Source: Sporosarcina obsidiansis (GTDB lineage: Bacteria; Bacillota; Bacilli; Bacillales_A; Planococcaceae). From it: a DNA stretch of 56,428 bases. Below are positions 28,994 through 38,036 of the stretch, in pieces. The notes under the pieces were generated by a model that saw only the letters and a list, made by a program, of their open reading frames with translations, was not told the origin of the DNA and did no database searches. The stretch lies in the NCBI RefSeq assembly GCF_009651005.1, contig NZ_WHVW01000018.1:12674-69101 (forward strand), read 5' to 3'. The position numbers were made by a program, and so were the translations under genes. Within the stretch, counting starts at the first letter, position 1. Every line of letters begins with the position of its first letter.

Positions 28994-29161
28994 TTAAAAC
29001 AACTTATGACCTGCTGCTTGCAATATAAATTGCAAAATCCATAGCGCAACGGCTAATTTAATTAACGGAATAAACACTTTTTCCATTTCTGGTGTAGCTA
29101 CTAACTGAAGAATTAAAGCAATTAAAATTAGATTCGTGAGGCCCACTAAAAACAAATGCAT
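28994..29161 (-). CDS. spoIIIAF: Miniature SpoIIIAF: membrane region only
   Basis: This 55-residue reading frame fills the SpoIIIAF position between AE and AG. Its ATG is seven bases after GAGG and nine bases after the AE stop. It encodes two hydrophobic helices (about 2-21 and 29-48) joined by a short polar turn (TPEMEK), which resembles the N-terminal two-helix part of the 206-residue B. subtilis SpoIIIAF. The soluble C-terminal domain is absent. Identity rests on position and topology rather than on strong sequence motifs. Confidence 0.6.
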   Translation of the reverse strand: MHLFLVGLTNLILIALILQLVATPEMEKVFIPLIKLAVALWILQFILQAAGHKLF

Positions 29162-29170
29162 AGAGCTTCC

Positions 29171-30085
29171 TCACTTCCCTAACGTCATCAGTTTAATGAA
29201 CGTCACAATAAAGATCGTCGTATAAATGAACGCAAACGATATAAGAAATGTAATCGCACAGAGTACAAATAGTGTACGTCCTATATCATCCATCAACCCA
29301 CATACTTCTTTTTGGGAGAATGGTTCAATTAACGCTGCAGTCCATCTAAATAAAAACGCAATACACAAAACCTTTACCGCCGGCAACAGAGCCACTGACC
29401 AAATTGATAGTAGTAACCAGATGCCAATGTACGCACTGGCCCCAGAAGAATAACGGCCAATTGAACCAAGTGTATCCGTCAAAAGCGAGCCGATCACCGG
29501 GATGTTTTGCCGGATCAATTCCTTTAGTGGTTCATTCAGCGCACCTGATAATGACCAAGTCAATGCACCACCCGCGGTAATGAAGATAGAATAGGCTGCA
29601 ACCATTGCGGATACAATGGCAAGCAAAGAGGTACGTAACAAATCTGCCATCCTCGTGAACACGATGTCGGGCATCAATCGAGTAAGGATATCCAACAAAA
29701 GTGCTGTCAATAAAATGGGGAGAAGAAATTTTTCAGCGAACACAACAGCTCCCTGAGCAAATAGCAGCATGGCGGGTTGAAAATTTACTACACCGAACGT
29801 TGCACCGGATGCCAAAATCATGGCCGCAATTAATGGATACATACCTAGAAACAGAGAGGCGATCGATTGGGTAATGAGTTGGATTTGCCGAAAACTATCG
29901 GTTGCGGGCTCCAGTAATAAGACGAGTATAATGACAAGCAGAAGAAACCTCGTCCACTTTTGAAATGCTGGAAGGAAAAAATCGACAAGTGATGTAAGTA
30001 GCAACATGATCAGCAACAGAAAAAAAGGACCAAACACATCGGCAATTACAGAATTAAACAAATCTTGCATAGAGGTCTCGTCCAT
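29171..30085 (-). CDS. spoIIIAE: Stage III sporulation protein AE (polytopic, N-terminally short)
   Basis: This multi-spanning mother-cell membrane protein of the SpoIIIA complex has 304 residues and about seven to eight hydrophobic segments. It begins almost directly with a membrane helix (FGPFFLLLIMLLLTSL). The signal peptide and extracytoplasmic N-terminal region of the roughly 399-residue B. subtilis protein are missing. Conserved blocks such as ASGATFGVVNFQPA and ITAGGALTWSLSGAL remain. The ATG is 24 bp after spoIIIAD. Confidence 0.88.
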   Translation of the reverse strand: MDETSMQDLFNSVIADVFGPFFLLLIMLLLTSLVDFFLPAFQKWTRFLLLVIILVLLLEPATDSFRQIQLITQSIASLFLGMYPLIAAMILASGATFGVVNFQPAMLLFAQGAVVFAEKFLLPILLTALLLDILTRLMPDIVFTRMADLLRTSLLAIVSAMVAAYSIFITAGGALTWSLSGALNEPLKELIRQNIPVIGSLLTDTLGSIGRYSSGASAYIGIWLLLSIWSVALLPAVKVLCIAFLFRWTAALIEPFSQKEVCGLMDDIGRTLFVLCAITFLISFAFIYTTIFIVTFIKLMTLGK

Positions 30086-30109
30086 TCGTAGTAGTAGTTC
30101 CCTAGCCGA

Positions 30110-30487
30110 TTACCAAGGGATCAAAGAATGAATGGTTTCGATCAATTGCTTGATGGATGGAAACCAAAGTGTGATGATCACAATTTTCATAACGGTTTGG
30201 AACAATTGTGAGAGTGCTCCATATCCTTCATCTTTCATTTGAAGAGCCAGTATCTCTGCCATATAATATAATCCAGCACTGACAACCAATAATGTCGTAT
30301 AAGGGGCAGGCAACTTCTCAACCAACAATAAAAGTGATTTTGCGAACGGTACCAGAACAGTAAACAAGACATACACTGCTACCATCAAAAATAACGTTGT
30401 ATAGAGAATCGGATGCAATGCAGGAGCCGCAAAAGAGAGCAGAAGCAATAAAAGATAGACAATAAATAGTTGAAAGATGACCGCCAT
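30110..30487 (-). CDS. spoIIIAD: Stage III sporulation protein AD
   Basis: This 125-residue membrane protein has about four hydrophobic segments, matching SpoIIIAD in size and topology. The start is the ATG at 30487, which overlaps the spoIIIAC stop as TAATG, so the two small proteins are translationally coupled. An in-frame TTG further upstream has no ribosome-binding site. Confidence 0.85.
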   Translation of the reverse strand: MAVIFQLFIVYLLLLLLSFAAPALHPILYTTLFLMVAVYVLFTVLVPFAKSLLLLVEKLPAPYTTLLVVSAGLYYMAEILALQMKDEGYGALSQLFQTVMKIVIITLWFPSIKQLIETIHSLIPW

Positions 30488-30696
30488 TACATCGCCATAG
30501 ACAACCAACTAAAAAATTCTGTGATTTCCGTGAAAAATACTCTAAGAAACATTAATAATTCGATAGATATATAGAGATACGCAAGGAAAAACAAGAAAAA
30601 TGAAAACTCCTTTTTGCCCGTCTGCTCAAAAAACACATGCAAAACACCAATCACCAATCCGACTCCGGCGATGCGCAATAAATCGTTTAATTCCAT
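30487..30696 (-). CDS. spoIIIAC: Stage III sporulation protein AC
   Basis: This 69-residue protein with two membrane helices has the SpoIIIAC signature LLRIAGVGLVIGVLHVFFEQ followed by GKKEF. It is the first gene of this operon: the ATG is nine bases after GGAGG and a sigma-E-type promoter lies just upstream. The spoIIIAA ATPase gene and spoIIIAB, which precede it in B. subtilis, are missing; the next upstream gene is efp, behind a terminator. Confidence 0.88.
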   Translation of the reverse strand: MELNDLLRIAGVGLVIGVLHVFFEQTGKKEFSFFLFFLAYLYISIELLMFLRVFFTEITEFFSWLSMAM

Positions 30697-30720
30697 CCCG
30701 CTACGCCTCCTCCATGGTCT

Positions 30721-30749
30721 ACTGTATGATCAGGTATCTAAAGATATGC
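30721..30749 (-). promoter_or_regulatory. Sigma-E-type promoter of the spoIIIA operon
   Basis: The minus strand has GCATATC (30743-30749) and CATACAGT (30721-30728) separated by 14 bp, fitting the mother-cell sigma-E consensus (ATA-containing -35 and CATACANT -10). It lies 25 bp upstream of the spoIIIAC ATG and after the efp terminator. Confidence 0.75.
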
Positions 30750-30756
30750 AAACACG

Positions 30757-30790
30757 CTAAAAAACACACGAGAGCTTTCCTCGTGTGTTT
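30757..30790 (-). terminator. Terminator after efp
   Basis: The 11-base arms 30762-30772 and 30780-30790 pair perfectly, and an A run at the left gives a U-tract on the minus strand. It isolates spoIIIAC from efp transcription. Confidence 0.85.
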
Positions 30791-30812
30791 GATGGCATTT
30801 TAAATCAAGTCA

Positions 30813-31370
30813 TTACGCTCGAGAGACGTATTCAGCCTCTTCTGTATTGATGATCAGTTGGTCACCTTGGTTGATGAAAAATGGTACCTGTACGACTAAA
30901 CCTGTTTCCATTTTAGCTGGTTTAGAACCGCCGCTTGCTGTATCACCTTTGATACCTGGCTCTGTCTCAGCTACTTCTAACGTCACCGTACTTGGTAATT
31001 CAACCCCTAGCACTTCGTCTTTATAGGAAATAACATGAACTTCCATATTTTCTTTCAAGAATTTCAATTCATATTCCAATTGTGCTGAACCAAGTTCTAA
31101 TTGCTCATATGATTCATTGTCCATGAATACATGCTCATCACCATTAGCATATAGGTACTGCATACGACGGTTATCGATCTGAGCTTTTTCCACTTTTTCA
31201 CCCGCGCGGAATGTCTTTTCATTCACATTTCCTGTGCGAAGATTACGCAATTTTGAACGAACAAACGCTGCGCCTTTCCCTGGTTTCACGTGTTGGAAAT
31301 CCATTACGCGCCAAATATCCCCATCAAATTCAATTGTTAATCCTGTACGAAACTCGTTTACTGAAATCAT
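30813..31370 (-). CDS. efp: Translation elongation factor P
   Basis: EF-P rescues ribosomes stalled at polyproline. It has three beta-barrel domains in 185 residues. The tip loop [14 protein letters not shown] carries Lys32, the residue modified in B. subtilis. The C-terminal signature is [17 protein letters not shown]. The ATG follows GGAGG. It lies 22 bp after the aminopeptidase gene, as in B. subtilis. Confidence 0.97.
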   Translation of the reverse strand: MISVNEFRTGLTIEFDGDIWRVMDFQHVKPGKGAAFVRSKLRNLRTGNVNEKTFRAGEKVEKAQIDNRRMQYLYANGDEHVFMDNESYEQLELGSAQLEYELKFLKENMEVHVISYKDEVLGVELPSTVTLEVAETEPGIKGDTASGGSKPAKMETGLVVQVPFFINQGDQLIINTEEAEYVSRA

Positions 31371-31392
31371 TCGTATTCCTCCATTTGTTCGA

Positions 31393-32451
31393 TTATAAAA
31401 TAAGCAGTTCTTTTGTAGACTTCGTCAATCGCTCATTACCCGTTTCTGTGATCACGATATCATCTTCTATCCGCACACCGCCAATTCCCGGAAGATAAAT
31501 CCCAGGCTCAACTGTCACCGTCATATTGGGTACTAAAACAGTTTCGGAACGGAACGATAAAGCAGGTGCTTCATGCACTTCCATACCAATGCCATGCCCA
31601 GTGGAATGACCAAATGCCTCTCCATAGCCTTTTGACTTGATATAGTCACGAGCAATGGCATCTGCTTCGATGCCTGTCATACCAGGCTTGATCTTCTCCA
31701 CAGCTAACTGCTGAGCGGTTAACGTGATCTCATAAATCTCCGATAGTTTAGCAGATGGCTGACCTACAGAAACAGTCCTCGTGATATCTGATATATATCC
31801 ATTGTAGAGAGCACCATAATCCAATGTAACAAAATCACCAGCTTCAATCACTTTATCAGAAGCAACCCCATGTGGTAAAGCCCCTCTTTTGCCTGAAGCG
31901 ACGATGATATCAAATGAAGAGGAGGTCGCACCTTGCTTACGCATGAAAAATTCCAATTCATTGGCGATTTCCAGTTCCGTTTTGCCCACACCGATGACTG
32001 AACAAATATAAACAAATGCAGCATCTGCAATGGCAGCTGCTTGCTTCAACACTTCAATTTCTTCCGGAGTCTTGATCAGACGAATTTTTTCCACCAGACC
32101 TGCAACCGGGACTAGTTCTGCTTCTACATGCCTATCATACATCTCGAATTGACTATAGCTAAGATGTTCTTTCTCAAAACCTAGTGTACTGATCTTCATT
32201 AATTTCACTTGATTGGCGACTTCCTGGATGATCGTTCCGGTATGTTGGACAATCCGATAGCCTGTCATCTGCGCATCAGCCTGTTCCATATAACGAAAGT
32301 CTGTGATAAAAACTGCGTCATCCCGAGAAATGATTGCAACTCCAGCAGATCCAGTGAAATTCGTCATATAACGTCGGTTATAAGGATTCGTAATGAGTAA
32401 CGCATCTACTTCCTGTTCCTCAAGAATCTTACGCAGTTGCTCAATTTTCAA
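31393..32451 (-). CDS. Xaa-Pro aminopeptidase (YqhT-like, M24B)
   Basis: An N-terminal creatinase-like domain (about 1-120) is followed by the pita-bread catalytic domain with metal ligands in [35 protein letters not shown] and [19 protein letters not shown]. It removes N-terminal residues that precede proline. It has 352 residues. It starts at TTG behind GGAGAG and overlaps aroQ by 11 bp. Confidence 0.94.
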   Translation of the reverse strand: MKIEQLRKILEEQEVDALLITNPYNRRYMTNFTGSAGVAIISRDDAVFITDFRYMEQADAQMTGYRIVQHTGTIIQEVANQVKLMKISTLGFEKEHLSYSQFEMYDRHVEAELVPVAGLVEKIRLIKTPEEIEVLKQAAAIADAAFVYICSVIGVGKTELEIANELEFFMRKQGATSSSFDIIVASGKRGALPHGVASDKVIEAGDFVTLDYGALYNGYISDITRTVSVGQPSAKLSEIYEITLTAQQLAVEKIKPGMTGIEADAIARDYIKSKGYGEAFGHSTGHGIGMEVHEAPALSFRSETVLVPNMTVTVEPGIYLPGIGGVRIEDDIVITETGNERLTKSTKELLIL

Positions 32452-32896
32452 GGTGTACTCTCTCCTTTCTTTTTAGCATAAACGCATGGAAGGCGAGGTC
32501 ATACCCGGCAGTTCCGAAACCACAAAGCTGTCCGGCTGCTACAGGGGCGATGACGGAAGTATGACGGAATTCTTCACGGGTATGTATATTCGAAATATGA
32601 ACTTCGATGACTGGAACAGATATAGAAGCGATCGCATCACGTAGAGCGATACTGTAATGTGTGAAGGCGCCCGGATTGAAAATCACCCCGTCGATCCCTT
32701 GATCACCTGCCTGGTGAATCCGATTGATGAGTTCTCCTTCCACATTGGATTGGAAACAAGTTAACACCACATCGGATTCTTCAGCCAAACGTTGCAATCT
32801 ATTTTCAATATCCGCCAATGTTTCCGCACCGTAAATATCTGGTTCTCTTTTACCTAAACGATTTAAATTCGGACCATTTAACAGTAATAGTTCCAA
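32441..32896 (-). CDS. aroQ: Type II 3-dehydroquinate dehydratase
   Basis: This dodecameric enzyme of the shikimate pathway begins with the family hallmark [21 protein letters not shown]. It also has [16 protein letters not shown] and [15 protein letters not shown], which hold the catalytic Tyr/His residues. The start is the TTG at 32896, five bases after GGAGGGG; the in-frame GTG upstream is part of that site. It has 151 residues. The kinase for the same pathway, aroK, is at 45201-45713. Confidence 0.94.
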   Translation of the reverse strand: MELLLLNGPNLNRLGKREPDIYGAETLADIENRLQRLAEESDVVLTCFQSNVEGELINRIHQAGDQGIDGVIFNPGAFTHYSIALRDAIASISVPVIEVHISNIHTREEFRHTSVIAPVAAGQLCGFGTAGYDLAFHAFMLKRKERVHLEN

Positions 32897-32961
32897 CTTA
32901 TCCCCTCCCACTCATTTTTCTTTCCTATTTTAGCATATTGAGATAAACGGACAAACTATTT

Positions 32962-33393
32962 CTACCCTTTGTCAAAGGTTTTTCTCATGTAAACGGAAGT
33001 ACCGATGACAAAACGAATAATCATCGCCAAAAGAGCAGCGAATGGAATAGACATTTTTTTAATAAACTGAGTTATACTTAGATCTCCTTTTACATGGACC
33101 ATCCATTCAATAAAGACCAACATAATGACCGTGAAAACAATCGATGACAAGCTCGGTGGAATTTTAGATGTAAAGAGTGCAATCAAATATAAAAGGAAAA
33201 AGATTACGAAACAGACGATCCATAATAACCCCCATTTGAACCAAACAGGTGTGGTCGTGAACATATGTAACCTTTCAGACCAGCCAATCGGAGACCATTT
33301 AATAAACTTAAAAACTTGCAAAAATTTCAATGAAAAAGTGGATAAGAACGCAGCCATTACTGCTGTCCATACATGTGTCGATGTGATACGCAT
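32962..33393 (-). CDS. yqhR: YqhR-like membrane protein
   Basis: This 143-residue protein has four predicted membrane segments. It occupies the yqhR position between aroQ and divergent yqhQ. The start is the ATG at 33393, six bases after GGGAGGG; the upstream GTG is within that site. Function is unknown. Confidence 0.75.
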   Translation of the reverse strand: MRITSTHVWTAVMAAFLSTFSLKFLQVFKFIKWSPIGWSERLHMFTTTPVWFKWGLLWIVCFVIFFLLYLIALFTSKIPPSLSSIVFTVIMLVFIEWMVHVKGDLSITQFIKKMSIPFAALLAMIIRFVIGTSVYMRKTFDKG

Positions 33394-33515
33394 AAAAATC
33401 CCTCCCACATCAGTGTCGGGTTTTCATGTTCTTTTTAAACATCTCAATGGTGCATTTTCTGTTTTTTTAGTACACTATAGATATCGTTTCTAACGACAGA
33501 AAGTGTGGGTATGTA

Positions 33516-34511
33516 ATGAGAAAATCTAAAACTCCTCCTGCATACGGAGGGCAAGCGCTTATAGAAGGGGTCATGTTTGGCGGAAAAAAGGATACGGTGA
33601 CAGCCATTCGCCGGAAAGATGATTCTATTGAATATTTTCACGTACCTAGGGAACAACATCCTGTACGTTCAAAACTCAAGAAAATCCCTTTCGTTCGCGG
33701 AATTGTAGCGTTGATAGAATCTGCTGGAAACGGCTCTAAACATCTAACATTTGCGAGCGACCGCTATGATGTAATGCCTGGCGAGGAAGAGGAACAACAA
33801 AAAGAAGAAGAAACGTCCAAACTCGTGATGATTCTCGGTGTAGCCGCTGTAGGCGTGCTAACCTTTTTATTCAGTAAGTTTGTATTCACGTTGGTTCCGG
33901 TATTCTTAGCAGAGTTGTTCCAGTCGGTAGCACCTGGGAAAACAGCACAAATTATGTTGGAGAGCTTTTTTAAGTTAGTTCTTCTGTTAACGTACATTGG
34001 ACTTATTTCGATGACACCACTCATTAAACGCGTGTTTCAATATCACGGTGCGGAACATAAAGTAATCAACAACTATGAGAACAATATGGAGATGACGGTT
34101 GAAAATGTTCAATCTCAATCTCGATTACATTATCGGTGTGGCAGTAGTTTTTTATTATTCACTGTGATTGTTGGGATGTTTATCTATTTTCTCGTTCCAC
34201 ATGACCCACTATGGTTACGTGTCGTCAATCGGATATTGTTGATTCCTGTTGTGTTAGGTATTTCTTTTGAAGTGCTACAACTTACGAATGCAGTTCGAAA
34301 TGTTCCAGTTCTTCGTTTCTTAGGCTACCCTGGTCTCTGGCTACAACTCCTGACAACAAAAGAGCCTGATGACAAACAAGTTGAGGTGGCAATTGCTTCA
34401 TTTGAAAAGTTATTGGAAGTGGAACAGTACGGTGTGAGTGCGTTGAATAAAGAAGCAGTAGTTGAAACAGAAAAAGTAGACGAACAAAAACCTGTGACGA
34501 TTCTGTCTTGA
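33516..34511 (+). CDS. yqhQ: YqhQ-like DUF1385 membrane protein
   Basis: This 331-residue protein has the DUF1385 pattern. The N-terminus has YGGQALIEGVMFGGKKDT, a hydrophobic pair lies at about 105-170, and the conserved YHGAEHKVINNYEN near residue 175 is followed by SRLHYRCGSSFLLF. Two more membrane helices follow, then an acidic tail. The family is widespread in spore formers and other Firmicutes, with no settled function. It is divergent from yqhR and ends in a strong terminator. Confidence 0.85.
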   Translation: MRKSKTPPAYGGQALIEGVMFGGKKDTVTAIRRKDDSIEYFHVPREQHPVRSKLKKIPFVRGIVALIESAGNGSKHLTFASDRYDVMPGEEEEQQKEEETSKLVMILGVAAVGVLTFLFSKFVFTLVPVFLAELFQSVAPGKTAQIMLESFFKLVLLLTYIGLISMTPLIKRVFQYHGAEHKVINNYENNMEMTVENVQSQSRLHYRCGSSFLLFTVIVGMFIYFLVPHDPLWLRVVNRILLIPVVLGISFEVLQLTNAVRNVPVLRFLGYPGLWLQLLTTKEPDDKQVEVAIASFEKLLEVEQYGVSALNKEAVVETEKVDEQKPVTILS

Positions 34512-34553
34512 ATGGAACACACCTTATAAATGAATAGACCTTAGTTATGGTAT

Positions 34554-34596
34554 ACACCCAACAGCTAGATTGTGATTCTAACTGTTGGGTGTTTTT
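34554..34596 (+). terminator. Terminator after yqhQ
   Basis: Sixteen-base arms (34554-34569 and 34577-34592) pair perfectly around a 7-nt loop and run into a T-tract. Confidence 0.88.
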
Positions 34597-34743
34597 ATCT
34601 GCAAAAATGTTTTATCTCTTTACCTTAATCCGTTCTTGACTTCCCTATTTCAATAATAAAAGTTACCTGTAATTTTACTTTTAAAAGAATGATTGTAACC
34701 GCGATGGACACACTAAACCAAAATAATATTTGGAGTGAAGAAA

Positions 34744-35284
34744 TTGAAAAAGAATTTTCCACTTCTTTTGGTTTTATTTAGCCTATTACTTTTCGGACTA
34801 ATATATGGGACAGTACAAGCAAACCCCTACCATACACCTCGCACCATTAAAGAAGAACATTTAGAACTTGGATACACATCTCCGGATTCAGCAATCAAGG
34901 AATTTGAAAATCATTTTGACCAAACTGTAAAATTGCCGAAGTACACCTTCCATTCCTTTTACTCATCAAATCGGACGATTCTCTGAAGACACGGAATATA
35001 ACCTCAATGATGAGTTGGAAATCAAGTTTATCCATAACGAAATTGTAGAAAACCATTATAAAATTACTGTTCGTTCTTTGGAAAATAAAGTAACTTTCAA
35101 AAACAATGTCAATCAGAAAGTCTACACGCCTAAAAAAATATAGGAAACCCTTTATATTGAGCATCAGTTATTTAATTTTCCGATTTTTGAACACAGTAAT
35201 TGGGAATACATGCTCGGAGTGGATAAGAGGGTTTCAGAAGTAACTGCTGATACATTAGTTGAATTTGCTAACTCAATTGATTGA
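34744..35284 (+). pseudogene. Decayed gene for a small secreted/anchored protein
   Basis: The frame opens at TTG (34744, eight bases after GGAG; GTG at 34735 is in frame) with a signal-like hydrophobic stretch FPLLLVLFSLLLFGLIYGTV. It reaches TSPDSAIKEFENHF and terminates at 34986. From about 34960 a second frame continues (HQIGRFSEDTEYNLNDELEI), meets a TAG at 35141-35143, then reads on to a TGA at 35282-35284. One frameshift and one stop therefore interrupt a gene of about 180 codons. The ancestral protein is not recognised. Confidence 0.7.
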
Positions 35285-35326
35285 AACTCTTTTTGACTTC
35301 GAGTGTTGCAGACCTTGATGTACAGA

Positions 35327-35376
35327 TATAGTACAAAAACCGCCAATTCTAATGAATTAGCGGTTTTTGTACTATA
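35327..35376. terminator. Long near-perfect palindromic terminator after nrdJ
   Basis: Twenty-two-base arms (35327-35348 and 35355-35376) pair with one mismatch around six bases. The stem contains A5/T5 blocks, so it can act on either strand. It ends 10 bp from the nrdJ stop. Confidence 0.85.
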
Positions 35377-35385
35377 TCATTTTTG

Positions 35386-37947
35386 TTACAGCCCGCACTT
35401 CAACTGTGCTTGGCAATTCGTACATGTATTACATCCACCTATTTCCTCTACGGTACCTTGTCGGCAGACCGGACACGTATCGCCCACTTCCGAGCCGATG
35501 GTCACGTTGGTAGAACGCAAATCTTGAATCGTATTGACGAGCACAACTTTCGGCTGTTCCGTCACTTCTACTAGTTCTTCTGTATCTGGAATATTATCTT
35601 CCGCTTTCAATGTCAGAACTTGCGAATCACGGCTTCCGTCGACGTATACTGTGCCGCCTTTTGCTCCGCCTTTATACAATCTTTCATAAACGCTTTCTAC
35701 CTGCTTCACAGTGTAGCCACGCGGCGCATTGACCGTTTTTGAAATCGAGCTGTCGATCCAGCGCTGAATGATACATTGTACATCCGCATGTGCTTCTGGT
35801 GCTAGCTCCATCGATGAAATGAACCATTTCGGCAAGTTTTCCGGATCTGCATCAGGATTACTTTGTAAATATTCTTCGACAATTTCCGCTTTTACTTCTA
35901 TGAATTTCCCAAGACGACCACTACGGTAATACGTAAAGGAAAAATATGGTTCTAAACCAGTGGAAACTCCTACCATGGTTCCAGTGGATCCCGTTGGCGC
36001 AACGGTTAATAAATGCGAGTTACGAATACCATATTCTAAAATTGCTTCTCGAATATCTTCAGGCATACGTTTCATAAATCCTGTATTAATAAACGCTTGA
36101 CGTAATGCTTTCGTTTCTTCATCTGTCTTACCGATCAAGAATGGGAAACTACCCTTTTCTTTCGCCAATTCAATTGATTCACGATAAGCTGTTGTCGCAA
36201 TTGCTTCAAATACTTCATCGACTAATTGATTGCCTTCAAGAGAGCCGTATTCTTTTTCACAATAGATGTGAAGATCGGCAAGTCCCATAACGCCTAGTCC
36301 TACTCGACGTTCTCCTAGTGCTTGTACTTTATTATCTTCTAAGAAATATGGTGTAGCATCAATGACGTTATCTTGCATACGAACACCAATCCGTACCGTC
36401 TCTTTTAATTTCTCGAAGTTCACGGTCTTTGTTTCTTTATCTGCCATCTCCGCAAGGTTAACAGCTGCTAAATTGCAGACGGAATACGGTGCAAGTGGTT
36501 GTTCCCCACATGGATTCGTTGCTACAACTTGCTGTCCATACGCTTTCGCATTCGTTTCATCATTCGCATTATCGATGAAGAAAATACCCGGTTCTGCAGA
36601 ATACGTTGCACAAATATTGATCAAATCCCATAACGCACGGGCTTTAATTGTACGATACACACGAACTTCGTGACCAAGTCTCTCCCATTCGCGCACATCG
36701 CCGACTTCATGCCATTGTTCATTGTAATGGACCATCTCTTCAGGTGAATAATTTTCAACTGCCGGGAAACGAAGATCGTAATCCGCGTCTTCTTCCACAG
36801 CTTTCATGAAGTCATCTGTCAAAGTAACGGAAATATTGGCACCTGTTAAGAATTCAGGATTATGAACTGAATACATTCCGCCATCTTGAAGCTTTAACTC
36901 GGCATCACGAATGATCGCTGCATTGAAGCCACCATGACCTGGGATTTGTTTATAATTGACAATCCCTTGATACATCGCCTCTTCTTGTGAAGTCAAAGGT
37001 TTAAAATTCAATTTTTCATTTGCAAGCTTCTTAATTAACTCGTCTTCTGTGTTTTCGATTAAATATCGCAAAATTCGCGGATTCTGCATCTTAGAGATGA
37101 TAAATTCACAAATATCGGGGTGCCAGTTAGCTAACATTATCATTTGTGCGCCACGTCTTGATCCACCCTGTTCGACGAGATGTGTCAATTTCGCAATATC
37201 ATCCAGCCATGAAACAGAACCAGAAGATTTTCCGTTCACTCCGCGAGCCAGTGTGTTACGCGGACGTAAAGTCGATCCGTTCGTTCCGACACCGCCACCA
37301 CGGCTCATGATTTCCATCACTTGCTTTCGGTGGTCTGAAATGCCTTCACGGGAATCTGGAACAAACGGCATGACATAGCAATTAAAGAAGGTTACATCAG
37401 TATCTGAACCCGCACCGTACAGCACTCGTCCTGCAGGAATAAAATGCATGGCACTCAATTGCTTATAAAAAGTTTCAAAAGACTGCGCTCTTTTTTCCTC
37501 AGTTTTCTCTACAGAAGCTAACCCCGTCGCATTACGTTTTGCGATTTGTTCATAGTATACTTCGAGAGGTTTTTCCAACACTTCAAGCGGACGAGAAATA
37601 ACTCCTTTATGCTGTTCTTCTGGATCATCGATCGAAGACCTGTACTCTTCTTCGATCCAAATTTCTGCTTTCCCCTCTGCCTTGTCCAATTTTGTAATAT
37701 AGCCCAATCCACGAGCAGGAAATTTGGGATCTTCACGAACGGTTAGAACGACAAAATCTCCTTCTCGTAACGTCTTCTTTTCCGTATCTTTAAATGAATA
37801 GCGATCAATCATCACGAGTCGTGATACTCCGCTATGTGTAAGCTTCATATCCTCCGTGATTGGGTGTACTTGATGAAACTGTGAAATGTCCTTATTTAAC
37901 TGCTCTTTATTCAGAAATGGTTCGCCCTGTTTAGAAATCGTAACCAT
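35386..37947 (-). CDS. nrdJ: Adenosylcobalamin-dependent (class II) ribonucleotide reductase
   Basis: The enzyme makes deoxyribonucleotides using B12 instead of a diiron or glycyl radical, so it works with or without oxygen. It has 853 residues. The core barrel includes SRGGGVGTNGSTLRPRN, ATNPCGEQPLAPYSVCNLA (active site near residue 480) and APTGSTGTMVGVSTGLEP. The C-terminal tail has two Cys pairs (CPVC and CNTC, with a further Cys) typical of a zinc-ribbon and redox-relay region. The ATG follows GGAGG. It is behind a promoter flanked by NrdR-like boxes. No class I nrdAB genes are in the window. Confidence 0.96.
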   Translation of the reverse strand: MVTISKQGEPFLNKEQLNKDISQFHQVHPITEDMKLTHSGVSRLVMIDRYSFKDTEKKTLREGDFVVLTVREDPKFPARGLGYITKLDKAEGKAEIWIEEEYRSSIDDPEEQHKGVISRPLEVLEKPLEVYYEQIAKRNATGLASVEKTEEKRAQSFETFYKQLSAMHFIPAGRVLYGAGSDTDVTFFNCYVMPFVPDSREGISDHRKQVMEIMSRGGGVGTNGSTLRPRNTLARGVNGKSSGSVSWLDDIAKLTHLVEQGGSRRGAQMIMLANWHPDICEFIISKMQNPRILRYLIENTEDELIKKLANEKLNFKPLTSQEEAMYQGIVNYKQIPGHGGFNAAIIRDAELKLQDGGMYSVHNPEFLTGANISVTLTDDFMKAVEEDADYDLRFPAVENYSPEEMVHYNEQWHEVGDVREWERLGHEVRVYRTIKARALWDLINICATYSAEPGIFFIDNANDETNAKAYGQQVVATNPCGEQPLAPYSVCNLAAVNLAEMADKETKTVNFEKLKETVRIGVRMQDNVIDATPYFLEDNKVQALGERRVGLGVMGLADLHIYCEKEYGSLEGNQLVDEVFEAIATTAYRESIELAKEKGSFPFLIGKTDEETKALRQAFINTGFMKRMPEDIREAILEYGIRNSHLLTVAPTGSTGTMVGVSTGLEPYFSFTYYRSGRLGKFIEVKAEIVEEYLQSNPDADPENLPKWFISSMELAPEAHADVQCIIQRWIDSSISKTVNAPRGYTVKQVESVYERLYKGGAKGGTVYVDGSRDSQVLTLKAEDNIPDTEELVEVTEQPKVVLVNTIQDLRSTNVTIGSEVGDTCPVCRQGTVEEIGGCNTCTNCQAQLKCGL

Positions 37948-37973
37948 ATAACATCCTCCTTCGACTTCTCATA

Positions 37974-37989
37974 ACACAACATATTGTGT
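37974..37989. promoter_or_regulatory. NrdR box 1 upstream of nrdJ
   Basis: ACACAACATATTGTGT fits the NrdR consensus acaCwAtATaTwGtgt at nearly every position. It lies 26 bp upstream of the nrdJ ATG, downstream of the promoter. Confidence 0.75.
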
Positions 37990-38025
37990 ATAGTTTACTC
38001 CATAATCTACTACATATCGAAACTT

Positions 38026-38031
38026 TGTCAA
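38026..38031 (-). promoter_or_regulatory. -35 element of the nrdJ promoter
   Basis: A perfect TTGACA on the minus strand. Plausible -10 elements follow at 16 bp (TAGATT) or 18 bp (GATTAT). It lies between the two NrdR-like boxes. Confidence 0.55.
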
Positions 38032-38036
38032 TCCAA

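Noticed and set aside
34895..35164. An 89-codon minus-strand frame over the pseudogene
   Set aside because: The + strand shows coherent coding sense in two consecutive frames; the antisense frame has no start signal or family resemblance.
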